NCBI GenBank assembly: GCA_039583875.1
Contig: CM077153.1
Location: 119,160,568-119,224,567, forward strand
Length of the DNA: 64,000 nt
DNA from: Platanthera guangdongensis
Lineage: Eukaryota; Streptophyta; Magnoliopsida; Asparagales; Orchidaceae
Reading direction: 5' to 3'
Below, piece by piece: positions 44,530 through 54,002 of this stretch. Under the pieces are notes generated by a model. That model was not told the DNA's origin and ran no database searches. It was given only the letters and a program-made list of their open reading frames with translations. Positions within the stretch are counted from its first letter, which is position 1. Every line of letters begins with the position of its first letter. A program made the translations under genes and the position numbers.

Positions 44530-46862
44530 CTATTTCTCTTTGGCTAGGTCATCCTTGTGTTTTTGAGCCAGGAACTGCTTTCTTTGCCTTTCAACGTACT
44601 CCTTGGGCTTTGGATAGTATCTGGGAGGAGGAGCTTTATCTGCCGCAGTGTTGGTCCTGAAGAAGATGTTCCGTTTAGCTTCATATGTCTTGTGCAGCTC
44701 CCACTCGTGCTGGCTGTATACGTCGTTCCGATTGATTTCCCCTTTTTATTGTAGCCAGAACGTATCCAAGATAATACTCTTTGATACCAGACTCCAATTT
44801 TCGTTCCTTACTTCATCCTCCTTCAATCTGATTTTCTTTTCAGCTTGTGTTTCCTTAGATGTCCCTTCTTGAGATTTTATCTTGTCCCTAGCTTTTGCTA
44901 GGGCTCCTTGATCAAACATGGCCATCAATTTTGCTTTGGAGGTGGCCCTAGCAGCCCTTTGAGCATCAGCTTCACTTAAAGGAACTTCTTCAGCACTTGC
45001 TCCCTCATCAGCCGCAGTATTATTTTCAGGAGCAGGATTACCCTCGGGATTTTCAGGGATATTGGTGCCTAGCACCTGTTTGAGCATCCACCAGCAACTG
45101 TCATAAACATATATGTTTGACTGTTCAAAATTTTTGATTATGATTTCCTGAAGCTCGGCCATCTTAGCTGTATATTCTTGCTCCCCCTTTTTGGCTTCGA
45201 CGGCAATGGAGTTTGCATAAGAATGCAGTGACTCATCAATGTGCTTTGTAGTCTTGGAGAACTCGGTAATCAAGGCTTGTTGATTGCTGTTAAGAGTCAC
45301 CATGTTGGCATCAAATTTTTGGATGTTATTTGCGACGACATGAGCATTCTGATTAACGACTGCGAGTGTATCTGTGTTCTTTTTCAATCCTTCCATAAGA
45401 AGAGTTACAGCTTTGCTGGCTACTGTATACTTGTCTTCGAACTTCTTTTCCATCAAATCCAGTTTGTGATTAATTTCCACAACGTTCTTGAGCATTAGAT
45501 TCTCAGATTTCTTAATTCTTTTTAACACTTTATTTTGAGCTTGCTCAAAGGACACTTTGAGCTCATCCACTATACCTTGAATAACATTCACTGTGAGATT
45601 AGCTAGATCAGCTCGTGGCGGATGACCCTGAGGCATTCCTTGGCCTTGCCCTTCAGCAGATTCACTTGTAGAGCTGGACACTTGCACAGTCTCTATAGGG
45701 GGAATATTTGCAGCCCCAATAGATTTCTTAGAAGTACTTAGCAGCCTCTACTGAGAGGATTCCCCCTCCACTATTGCACTAGTTTTCTCAGGAACTATCT
45801 TAGGAGCTTATTTTTCAGATGGAACTTCAATGTCGTCCTGAGGCTCCATTACATCTTGTCTCTCATTTTCTTCTTCCTCATCCTCATCATCCATGATGTC
45901 ATTCTCAACTGCATCATCTCCGGCTCCTAGAACATTCACGTTCAGGGCCGCCTCATTTTCACCACATCTTCACTTTCTTCTTGCAGATCCGCAACTGCAT
46001 CTCTAGCTATCTGAGAGATGCCAGATATGATATTAGCAGAAGCGGGTAGAGGCTCCCCCTCAATTCCTGCAGTCAGTGCATCAGGAATTTCACTGGGAAT
46101 ATCCATGGAATCTGCTACGGTTCTGTCCTTGGCAGGAGATTCTTCTTGTTCTACTACCACTGCAGCCTGCCCGATGCGTCGCTCCCATCTGTCAAATATG
46201 CTGGAGTCCATTTTCTTCAAATAATGCAATGGAACTCCTTTACTCATGTCGAACCTATCTCCGTTTAGTTGATTGAGATATAGGCTGATGATTCTTCCAA
46301 AACTTGGAGATCTGAGAGTGTCCTTAATCTTCTCAAAAAGCATAGCCCCCCAGTTGAATCTCTTTCTACAGACAATCGCCACAAGGATCTTGAACATGTC
46401 AGCTGAGATGTGGTCATGTGAGCCGGGCTTGCATATCAGTACTTTCCCAATGATGTCGGACAAAAGTTTTCCCTCCTCATTCATTTCCTTTCGCTTTATC
46501 GATCTGGTCCCTCTAGCTAGTCCATAGAATAACAATGTCCTGGCTTTATCATGTTCCTCCAGATAATCCTCGTGCTCAGAACTAGTGAGCTGCAAGTATT
46601 GGGTCAGTTTGCTTGCAGACAACTTGATCCTTGCACCTGCAACCTTACTCTTGATGATAAAGTCTTTATTCTGAAGTTTGGCGGTTGCGAAGAACTCCAT
46701 CACTTCCTTGTCCAAAATTTTGCAGGGGTGCTCCAGTATAAAAGAGAGTCCAGCCTCTTCAAGCATGATGATGATGTTTCTGAACTCATTCGAGGCATGT
46801 GAGAACCCGGTCCGAACCAACTCACATCCAGTGACCAGGCCGGCGGTTGTCCTTGGAGCCAT
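44530..46862 (-). pseudogene. Accessory ORF (aORF) of element B
   Basis: Starts MAPRTTAGLVTGCELVRTG at 46862, the same start as A, with high similarity in the first 280 residues (VAGARIKLSASKLT, LLSDIIGKVLICK, FGRIISLYL, FDRWERRIG). The frame breaks near 45945 (after AVADLQEESEDVV), then two or more stops follow in the acidic linker around 45750-45830. The coiled-coil half (LMLKNVVEINHKLDLMEKKFE) is open to about 44746, where a Gln-like codon is TAA. After that the frame continues to DDLAKEK and a stop at 44530. The C-terminus here keeps YYPKPKEYVERQRKQFLAQ, which is frameshifted in A. Function unknown. Confidence 0.73.
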
Positions 46863-47899
46863 TGCAAACCTAGGGAGGGAATCCCAAGTCTACGCCTATT
46901 CAGAAATCAAGAAGGAAGCTACACTAACAGTAAGTCACTATAGGGGTGAAGAGGTGGTTACCCAAAAGCGGAGGAGGTGAGAGTCAACGGAGACGACGAA
47001 AAACCTGGAGGAGCTCGCTTCCTTATTTGATCGAAGCCGCGGAGAAATACCTGGACGAGTCGAGAGGTCTTCGGAAGGAAGAGTCGGCGGGTTTCCTACG
47101 GGATTTCGACGGAAGAAGCGGCGGTATTCCTGCGGGGTATCGACGGAAGAGGTGGCGGGATTCCTGCGGGATATCGACGGAAATGAGGAACTTCGACGGA
47201 AATGAGGAATATGAAGGGTCGGCGGGATTCCTGCGCGATATCGACGGGTTTTCGTGCGAAATGCGAAATACGAGGGATCGGCGGGAGTTTTTCTAAATCG
47301 AAATCGACGAGATTCTTCAATAGAAATCTACGGGTTAAGAGGCATGCCGGATTCTCGAAATCTTCTGATATTAAGACGGTTTAAAAATCTTCTAAATATA
47401 TATATTTCTTAATACCAATCTATTTAGGGTTTGAAAGGGGGGTTTTTCCATACATTTCTTGATGTCAATTGTAAGTTTTAGTGATTTCCAATGACGTATC
47501 TTCTTTAATTTTCAGTGAACTGATTTATGCCTGTAGATGTTTATTCTCGAATCTACCAGTGAATTTACAGATAAATCTTTAATAATGTATCTAAGGGTTA
47601 TTTTTACAGTGTTAACCTTTCCTTAGGTGTACACACATATATGTGTATATATATAAATATATATATATGTAAATGTCGACACAATATGACTCAAGTATTG
47701 GAGCTGATCAAAAATACCTGGGATTATAAGATTTATCATTCAGCCCCTCTGGTTAAAGCATACCAGACGTTCAATTTGAGTATACCATTGTAGATAGTAC
47801 TTCTGTTATTCCAGATACTTATTCAAATGCATTCTTGAAACATCTTCTGTCTAGTTCCCATTATATTTACGGGAACCTAGACTACCCTGCAAAAGTGTG
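46863..47899 (-). other. Non-coding spacer of B where pol is expected
   Basis: 1.04 kb, homologous to the spacer of A and equally free of pol domains. Contains a repeat array (47000-47300), a short AT run at 47636-47669, and CTCCCTAG 9 bases before the aORF ATG (candidate splice acceptor). Confidence 0.7.
47000..47300. repeat. TCGACGGAA/CGGCGGGATTCCTGCGG tandem array upstream of the aORF in B
   Basis: At least five imperfect units of roughly 25-45 bp built from TATCGACGGAAGAGG and GGCGGGATTCCTGCGGG. Same location as the array of A but with different, more homogenised units, indicating rapid turnover. Confidence 0.82.
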
Positions 47900-49477
47900 T
47901 TACCTTACCTTAGGAACCCAACATGTATTGGGTCCTAGGTTCTTATTAGCATGAAAACTCGAATGCCTTCCCTCATAAATCCTGTCAGGAAGACTACCTC
48001 TGCCCAGAAGATGTGGATAAGCCCTTGCCCTTGACATAGAGGGGTTGTGCCAACAGTCTATAGCAAAGTGTCCCACCTTGCCACAACACCAACACGTGTG
48101 AATGTTGTACCTCCGTTTCTGACCTGATCCAGTGACTGAGGTAGTCATGGTCCTAGGTCCAAACGGGATAGAGCCGGATCTGCTCACAAAATTTCTTCTT
48201 CCACCATGACACTTGGAAGGGTGGAAGGAATGCATGTAGCGAGCGTTATGAGGCCTGGGAGGTGGTGCCTTCCTTTCAGTCAGCACCCTTCCAGAGGCCC
48301 CATGAGAACTAACAGCATGACTTCTAACCTCCCTTTCCTGTGTCCTAGGGTGGTGAGAAGCGCAGTGAGAGCTGATACCCGCAGATTCAAGCTGAGTTGG
48401 GGCAGTGGCCGAGAATACAAAGGGTTCAGAATGAGCCTTAGGTATTCTTTCAAGGGTGGCCATGACAGCCCTGCACTATGGGTGTCTCCACATGAGGGCA
48501 GATCACCCTTGCAGTGACCACAGTTGTTCCTGTGATCATACCTGAAGGCATGATGAGTACCCTTCCTGCCAGGAGTGGGGGGGTCTGAATACTGTTTCCC
48601 CATTTCTCCAAGAATTGATAATTCGGGAGATCCACCCATTTTCTTCCTTTCTCTTGATAGCATCAACCTTGGAAAAGTTGGATACTATCCTTTTCTCATT
48701 CTCTAGACTACTCTCTAGATCTAAGATTTTAGAGTCCTTGACCTTGTTGGATGCCAATTGGAGAACCAACAAGATCTTCAGCCGAGCAATCTCCTGAGCT
48801 TGCTCCTCAACAAGTAGGTTGCCTTTCTGAAGGGCTCTCTTCAGGGAATCAGGATTTTCTGAAGGATGACAATTCCTGTCTTCAGGAACTTCAAGAGAAA
48901 AGGGGCAAGATGAAGAAGGTACCTGCTCTTCAGAGTTATTGTCACTATCGCCAGAGACCGTTGTGTCAGCTTCATCAGAACTGCTTTCCTCAATTTTTTC
49001 TTCAGTCTCTAACAAGGACACCAGAGCCCTGATGCTGTCCGATTGATCCTTGCCTTCATCTTCAGAGGCGAGGACCCCCACATAGGCTTCATCCTCTTGC
49101 TGACAGCAGATCCTTGCTTTCTCTGATCCCCCCATAAGATCTGAGATGGTTACCCACATAGATTTGGCCGTCCCACACTTTTCCAATCTAGATCGAGAAG
49201 GTCCAGACCAGACATCCATGATGATCTGACGAATCATCTTGTCCAGATTAAATAATGAGAGTTCAGTCTCCGACATCTCAGTAATACACTTGGGGATTTG
49301 GATATCCCTTCCAGAGCCGGAGGTCTTCATAGGAATGAATGGACCCTCTTCCAAGATGAGAGATGCTCGAGGATCGATAGCCTCCAGGTGATAGGACACT
49401 CTCATCTTCCAGACGGGATAATACTCCTTAGTGCACGTGGGAAGTCTTAGTGGGGAGATCCCATGATCCAGCTCCAT
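47900..49477 (-). pseudogene. copia gag of element B
   Basis: MELDHGISPL at 49477. It reads through the place where A is frameshifted. Gag core, acidic region and coiled coil are intact to FRPPHSW, then a frameshift near 48575 (in a G run) and another near 48470 shift the frame. The final segment holds the knuckle CWCCGKVGHFAIDC (near 48085-48045, C-x2-C-x4-H-x4-C). A and B together therefore show a complete gag of about 525 residues as the ancestral state. Confidence 0.85.
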
Positions 49478-49535
49478 GCTTGTGATACTGGTGGCAGGAT
49501 TCTAGTCGAGGTGTTAACCTATTTGATGAGTAACC

Positions 49536-49549
49536 TGGCTCTGATACCA
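49536..49549 (-). promoter_or_regulatory. Primer binding site of B (tRNA-iMet)
   Basis: TGGTATCAGAGCCA on the - strand, a full match to the usual plant initiator Met site, two bases after the LTR. Confidence 0.9.
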
Positions 49550-49551
49550 CT

Positions 49552-50380
49552 TGAAAGTCCACCTAGTGTCAACTACCTTCACCTATGGGGGGGGGGAATA
49601 GGTGTCTTGCAGCGTTTTTGCGGAATTAAAATCGTACCTGCACAAGAAAACAAAACCACACAGCACAGAAAAGGACACAAGCAATTTATAGTGGTTCCCC
49701 GATTTGGGTACATCCACTTTCCCCCTTCGACCTATCTCCCAACCAGGGACGACTCGGTCACTTCACCAACTGGATTGAAATCCAATCCTTGCACTAACGG
49801 AAGGAACCCTTCCACATGTGGGAGTCACTACTCCCACAACACGGGTTGCACCCAACCCTTACAACTAGGAACCAACGTTCCTTTACAACAAAATTGAAAA
49901 TAGAATGTACAAGAAATACAAACAACTTATGGAGACTAAGGTGTCCCTCTTCGTTCGATGACGTGTTCTTGAAGTCAACGAAGAGTCCACAACCCTAGAT
50001 CTCACTTGGAGAGAATCTCCCCGAAACCGGCAGCGGCAAGAAGTGCGGCGGCTTGGTTCTCGGGATCGGCGGCGACAACGGAGTGCTGTTGCTGTACTTT
50101 GGAGATTCAATCTTCATAGCAAAGCTAGCAAGGTCTTCCAACGGTCACACTAGGATCGATCGTCTCGATCGATTCGGAAGGGGAAAGTTTTCCAATCAAT
50201 GAATCAAGAGACAAAGGATCTCTGGTTAGACGCGTGAGACGCTGTGCTTGGCTAAGCTTCTGTCGCCGGGAGATCTAGAAGAAACCGGCGATCAACTGGC
50301 ACAAGCGGCGACGGCAGCGGAGCAGGATTTCCACGATCTAGGTCACGTCGGCGGCTCGGCTTCGTCTTTTTGTGTATCTT
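49552..50380 (-). repeat. 5' LTR of element B, truncated
   Basis: Matches 42752-43575 and retains R/U5, the TATA block (49684-49701) and part of U3. The remaining ~700 bp of U3, including the GAGAATCAC array, is missing; the break lies within CTTTTTGTGTATCTTC. Confidence 0.88.
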
Positions 50381-50381
50381 C

Positions 50382-50561
50382 ATAGGACACATCGCAAAAT
50401 TCTGCTGGAATGTCCCTCCAGGGAGTGAGAAAAAGACAGGTGCGTCATATGAAGAAAAGGGTAAAGCAGTGGCCGAATCATCTGCACCCCGGACGCAACC
50501 TCGCTTTCATGCTATGGAAGTGCAAGAGCCGCAAAGCTTAGTTGGTGAAATTCAGCCTTGA
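50382..50561 (+). pseudogene. Gypsy gag C-terminal fragment (zinc-knuckle remnant) of H
   Basis: Reads GHIAKFCWNVPPGSEKKTG and then a Lys/Glu/Ala/Gln-rich tail ending VGEIQP and a stop. GHIAKFC is the second half of a CCHC knuckle; the part with the first cysteines was replaced by LTR sequence of element B at the junction. Only about 60 codons survive. Confidence 0.65.
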
Positions 50562-50943
50562 GTGTTTAATTTGTCTCTTAATCACGAATTTCAAAATAGG
50601 GAGGCTGAGCGGAAGTGAAGTGTGATATCACTTCGATGCTATGACTGAAGATTAACTTGCTGATTTGTCCCATGCTGTGTATGCAGACTATGTTTCTATG
50701 TATGCAAACTATGTTGTGATAAATAAAAGATGAGTTGGTGCACTTGAGATCATGATGTCTTCTGTTGATGTATTTTGTGGCGAAATGTGCACAAGTGGAA
50801 GTTAGGGTTGTATGTTTGTGCTGTATGTCTGTAGTTTGGTATGAGACAAGCCGTAACGTCAAAGATGGCTCGCAAATATGCGTAATCAAGTGTTTTGTGG
50901 CTGATTGGCTGATTGGAGTCAAATTTCAAAGACGAAATTATTT
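50562..50943 (+). other. Spacer of H between gag and polypurine tract
   Basis: No domain recognised. It contains repeated GCATGCAAACTATGTT-like words near 50680-50720 and ends AAATTTCAAAGACGAAATTATT, the usual end of Tekay pol/3' untranslated region, which suggests that pol was deleted between the two. Confidence 0.5.
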
Positions 50944-50958
50944 GAAGGAGGGGAGAAT
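50944..50958 (+). promoter_or_regulatory. Polypurine tract of H
   Basis: GAAGGAGGGGAGAAT immediately before TGTAACACCCC. Confidence 0.85.
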
Positions 50959-51011
50959 TGTAACACCCCAAAGTTCTGGGTCATTTTGGGCTAATTTGGG
51001 TTCAGGCAGGG

Positions 51012-51445
51012 GTGACACGGCCGCGGACATGGGCGTGTCAGGCCTGGGTTGTGTCGAGTCGTGAGGTCGATGAATTTTGCTCGACGATCGTCGAGTGTCG
51101 AGTGAGGACACAACCTGTGACACAGGCGTGTCACAGGGCGTGTTAGTGGTCGTTGAACTCAGCTCGACGTCTTGCGTTAGGGCGTGTTTGCGGGACACGG
51201 GTGTGTCCAGGTGCACACGGCCAGGAACACGGGCGTGTGCCAGGCCGTGTGAAGTCTCGGGTTGTTTTGGGATTATTTTCGTTGATGCACACGGCCTCAG
51301 ACACGGGCGTGTCTGAGGGCGTGTCGTGGACACGGCACGTGACACGGGCGTGTCACACGATCGTGTATTGGCTGGAGTGAGTCGGCTGACTGCCGCTTAG
51401 AGGGACATGGCCTGTGACACGGGCGTGTCACAGGGCGTGTCAGGC
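51012..51445. repeat. GACACG palindrome array, U3 of H
   Basis: GACACGGGCGTGTC-type palindromes (GTGACACGGGCGTGTCAC at about 51343) in about eight clusters, with GCTCGACGATCGTCGAGTG at about 51079. Confidence 0.88.
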
Positions 51446-52075
51446 CGTGTTCAAGCTTTTCTGGCCAAATCTGAGCCGTTTGTTTCCCTCTTCCTGGATC
51501 CAGTGGTTGGGCTTTGTCCAGGTATTGTGAAGGCCGAGAAAAAAGGGATATAACCCTCTTTTCTTCTTCTTCTTCTTCATCTTATTCCAAGAAAGGGAGG
51601 AAGAAAGGCCTAAGGCAAGAGGGAAGGGATGAGACGACCAGCTGCTGGAGGAACTGTGGAGTGCGGAGCGAAGATCCGAGAGTGGATTCGTGAAGGCAGA
51701 GCCGAGGCGGTGATTTCCATCCGGCTACTTCATGGCACTGAAACGATCTTCAAGGGTAACGATCTCCTTCTTGGACATCGAAGTCCTTTCTTTATGCATG
51801 TGCTTGGAATCCTCCACCAAGAGGTGGATCGCGGAAGTGATTCCTTTGTTGAGTCTGCATCTAGAGCCAGAAATATGGAGTACGACATAGACATGCTGTG
51901 TGAAGCCCATCTGGACCGGTAGTCTGGATTGGTGATGTTCATGGGTAAACCGGAGAAGACTCCGTGGCTTTGATGATATATAAATGGATTTTTATTGTGA
52001 TGAATGTATGGCTGTGATGCTGAATGTGAGGAGGCTTTGGCAAAGCTCCTGGTTATGATATGATCAATTGGTAGC

Positions 52076-52300
52076 ACGCCTGGGGAGCTCGAGATAAACC
52101 CGGCCTGTTACACCACTAGGGTGGGTTGATCTAGTTAGGTAGGGATCGATTGGAGGAAATGCCTGGGGAGCCGAGTTAAACTCGGCTTGCTGCACCACAT
52201 GGGTGGGTCGATCGGAATAGGAGGGGGGTCGATGGGTAGTCATGCCTGGGGAGCTTGGATAAACCCGGCTTGCTACACCACATGGTGTGGGTCGATCTAC
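52076..52300. repeat. Minisatellite of about 82 bp in the H LTR
   Basis: Three units starting GCCTGGGGAGC at about 52079, 52161 and 52243. Weakly similar to the ~81-bp units of the G LTRs read in reverse. Confidence 0.83.
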
Positions 52301-53087
52301 TCTGGTTGTTTATGGATGCTGAGAGATTGTACCTCTGAGTGGTTTGGGCGGGATGTCGCCAGCTTGCGAGACTGGTGGACTAGGTCCGGTCAACCAACAA
52401 ATTAACACCTCGGATCGGCGGTGTACGACAGGTGGATTCCGGTACGCCAAGAAGATGCCCTGAGTGCACGAAACGTCTGGTGGATTCCAGCGTTTGTGAT
52501 GTGATGTGTTTGTTAGCGGGATAAAGAAAATGATATATGATTGATGATACTTGATGATAGAGGATAACACTGTATACAGGGAAGGAACCACTACCCTGGG
52601 TAGGGGGTAGGGTCGTTATAATGGGTCAGCCAAATGCTGACCGTTACTTTGTTTTGCCGCTTTTTGGTGGATGTCTCATTGCAGGTGCCGCGGCTTGAAA
52701 GGAGTGGAATGGCTAGCTTGCTGCTATAGGCCCTTGAAGGCCATGCGAAGAGTTGTGTTTGGATTTCATGTGTGGTCGGCCTGCGTGCCGATGTACAAAA
52801 TTATTGATGTGTAAAAGAGGAACCTGTAAGGCCATAAGGCCAGGGTGTGTGGGTTGTATACATTCTTAGTGTTGTTAGATATATAAATGTGATATTTATG
52901 TATTGGTGGACATTCTGGTTTGAGTTCATGCTAACATAAAAAGGCTGCGCTAGAATGAATGAGTTAAGGATACACATAGATTTTGATTTCCACACGTAAT
53001 TCCTTCGCTCGTCTGTGATATATGGCGTGGGGCCCCAGCCGGACCCACCGTTATATGTCGTGTGACAGGTGGAGGAGTTACACACGG

Positions 53088-53232
53088 GCTCGACACGCCC
53101 TGAGACACGCCCGTGTCTCAGGCCGTGTTCGCTGCTCGACGATCGTCGACTCCAACTTTCGTCGACCTCGCGGCCAAATCGTCGACTCGAGCTTGACACG
53201 CCCTGGGACACGCCCGTATCCCAGGCCGTGTG
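53088..53232. repeat. GACACG/TCGTCGA cluster near the U5 end of H
   Basis: Two GACACGCCC palindromes flank a group of TCGACGATCGTCGAC, TTTCGTCGACC and ATCGTCGACTCGAGC. It lies 70-210 bp from the LTR end, separate from the U3 array. Confidence 0.82.
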
Positions 53233-53300
53233 CCCCTTGCCAAATACCAGATTTGGCCCAAAATGCCTCCCGTCTCTCTTTTGAGTTTCGGGGCATTACA

Positions 53301-53830
53301 TATGAGCAGACTGTCCACCCCGTGAAGAACTCACTTCCCTAATCCCTGACATTTGCTGGGCTCTTGTCAAGTCCATCTCCAATAGTCTAGCTGACTCGAC
53401 CAATGGTTGGAAGCCCAATAACTTAGGACCTATCAACAAAAAACTTAGTTCCTGACGTAGCCCATCGTAAAACCTCTTGATCTTCGTCTCCTCTGTTTCA
53501 AACACAAACTCTGGGTGTTGCCTTAACGCAACAAATGCATGAAAGTATTCCTCAACCATGTCCACTCCTTGGCTCAAGCACATATTCAACTATGAAGCTG
53601 ATGCGTTTCCCCTTGCCGTCTGCTCAATTACACTAATCGGTATGGGATGCATGATCGGATCAGAGGGTTGAACCTGTCCCTCATGGGAAGCCTTGAGCAT
53701 TGCAAAAACCACATCAGCGATCAGTCGAGCCGTCTCGATTGATGGACGAGATGTTGGTACCACAGTTGATGTCATGCTTCCCATTGAATGTTGGGGTTCC
53801 TGCTGCCACGCAGTCGCACTAGTCTCCTAC
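53301..53830 (-). pseudogene. Gypsy gag fragment
   Basis: Gag core VEEYFHAFVALRQHPEFVFE, KIKRFYDGLRQELSFLLIG and ESARLLEMDLTRAQ on the - strand. It is preceded by a poorly conserved N-terminus (MTSTVVPTSRPSIETARL) with an in-frame TAG near 53590, and interrupted at 53300 by H. It may be the gag of G1, separated from its pol by B and H. The zinc knuckle is missing. Confidence 0.68.
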
Positions 53831-54002
53831 AGTCGTAAAACACACAAGGAAGCAACAAACAACTTGCCAAAGCAATACCAGGAACACAGAGGTTCCCCAA
53901 ACAAATGTATTTGCATTCCTAAGTAGACATTCAAGAGTTCATTAGTGTTAACACGGTTCGCATAGACACGTGCTTGCCACCCCACAAAAGAATACGACCA
54001 CG
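53831..54002 (-). other. Unassigned segment between gag fragment and G2 LTR
   Basis: 172 bp with no similarity I can name. It may be the leader of the preceding gag. No primer site was found next to 54003. Confidence 0.35.

Larger units (their letters stand above)
42752..50380 (-). mobile_element. Element B: second pol-less Sirevirus-like copia (gag + aORF), 5' LTR truncated
   Basis: Same architecture as A: 3' LTR 42752-44289, aORF 44530-46862, spacer, gag 47900-49477, primer site, 5' LTR from 49552. The 5' LTR follows the 3' LTR only to about 50380 (829 of 1538 bp) and then changes abruptly to gypsy sequence, so no target duplication can be checked. It sits in the pol of G1 (left flank GTAGC). 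Confidence 0.88.
50381..53300 (+). mobile_element. Element H: gypsy 3' end (gag remnant, polypurine tract, LTR) on the + strand
   Basis: Opposite in orientation to all other gypsy pieces here. A gag C-terminus (50382-50561) is followed by about 380 bp of spacer, a polypurine tract and a 2342-bp LTR. No pol is visible between gag and the polypurine tract, so it was either non-autonomous or internally deleted. The LTR ends TTTCGGGGCATTACA at 53300 inside a gypsy gag read on the - strand. Its left part is lost at the junction with B. Confidence 0.75.
50959..53300 (+). repeat. 3' LTR of H
   Basis: TGTAACACCCC to GGGGCATTACA, 2342 bp. It contains GACACG palindrome arrays at 51012-51445 and 53088-53232, a CTT-rich run near 51560, and three ~82-bp tandem units at 52076-52300. 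Distantly alignable, in inverted orientation, with the G1 and G2 LTRs. Confidence 0.83.
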
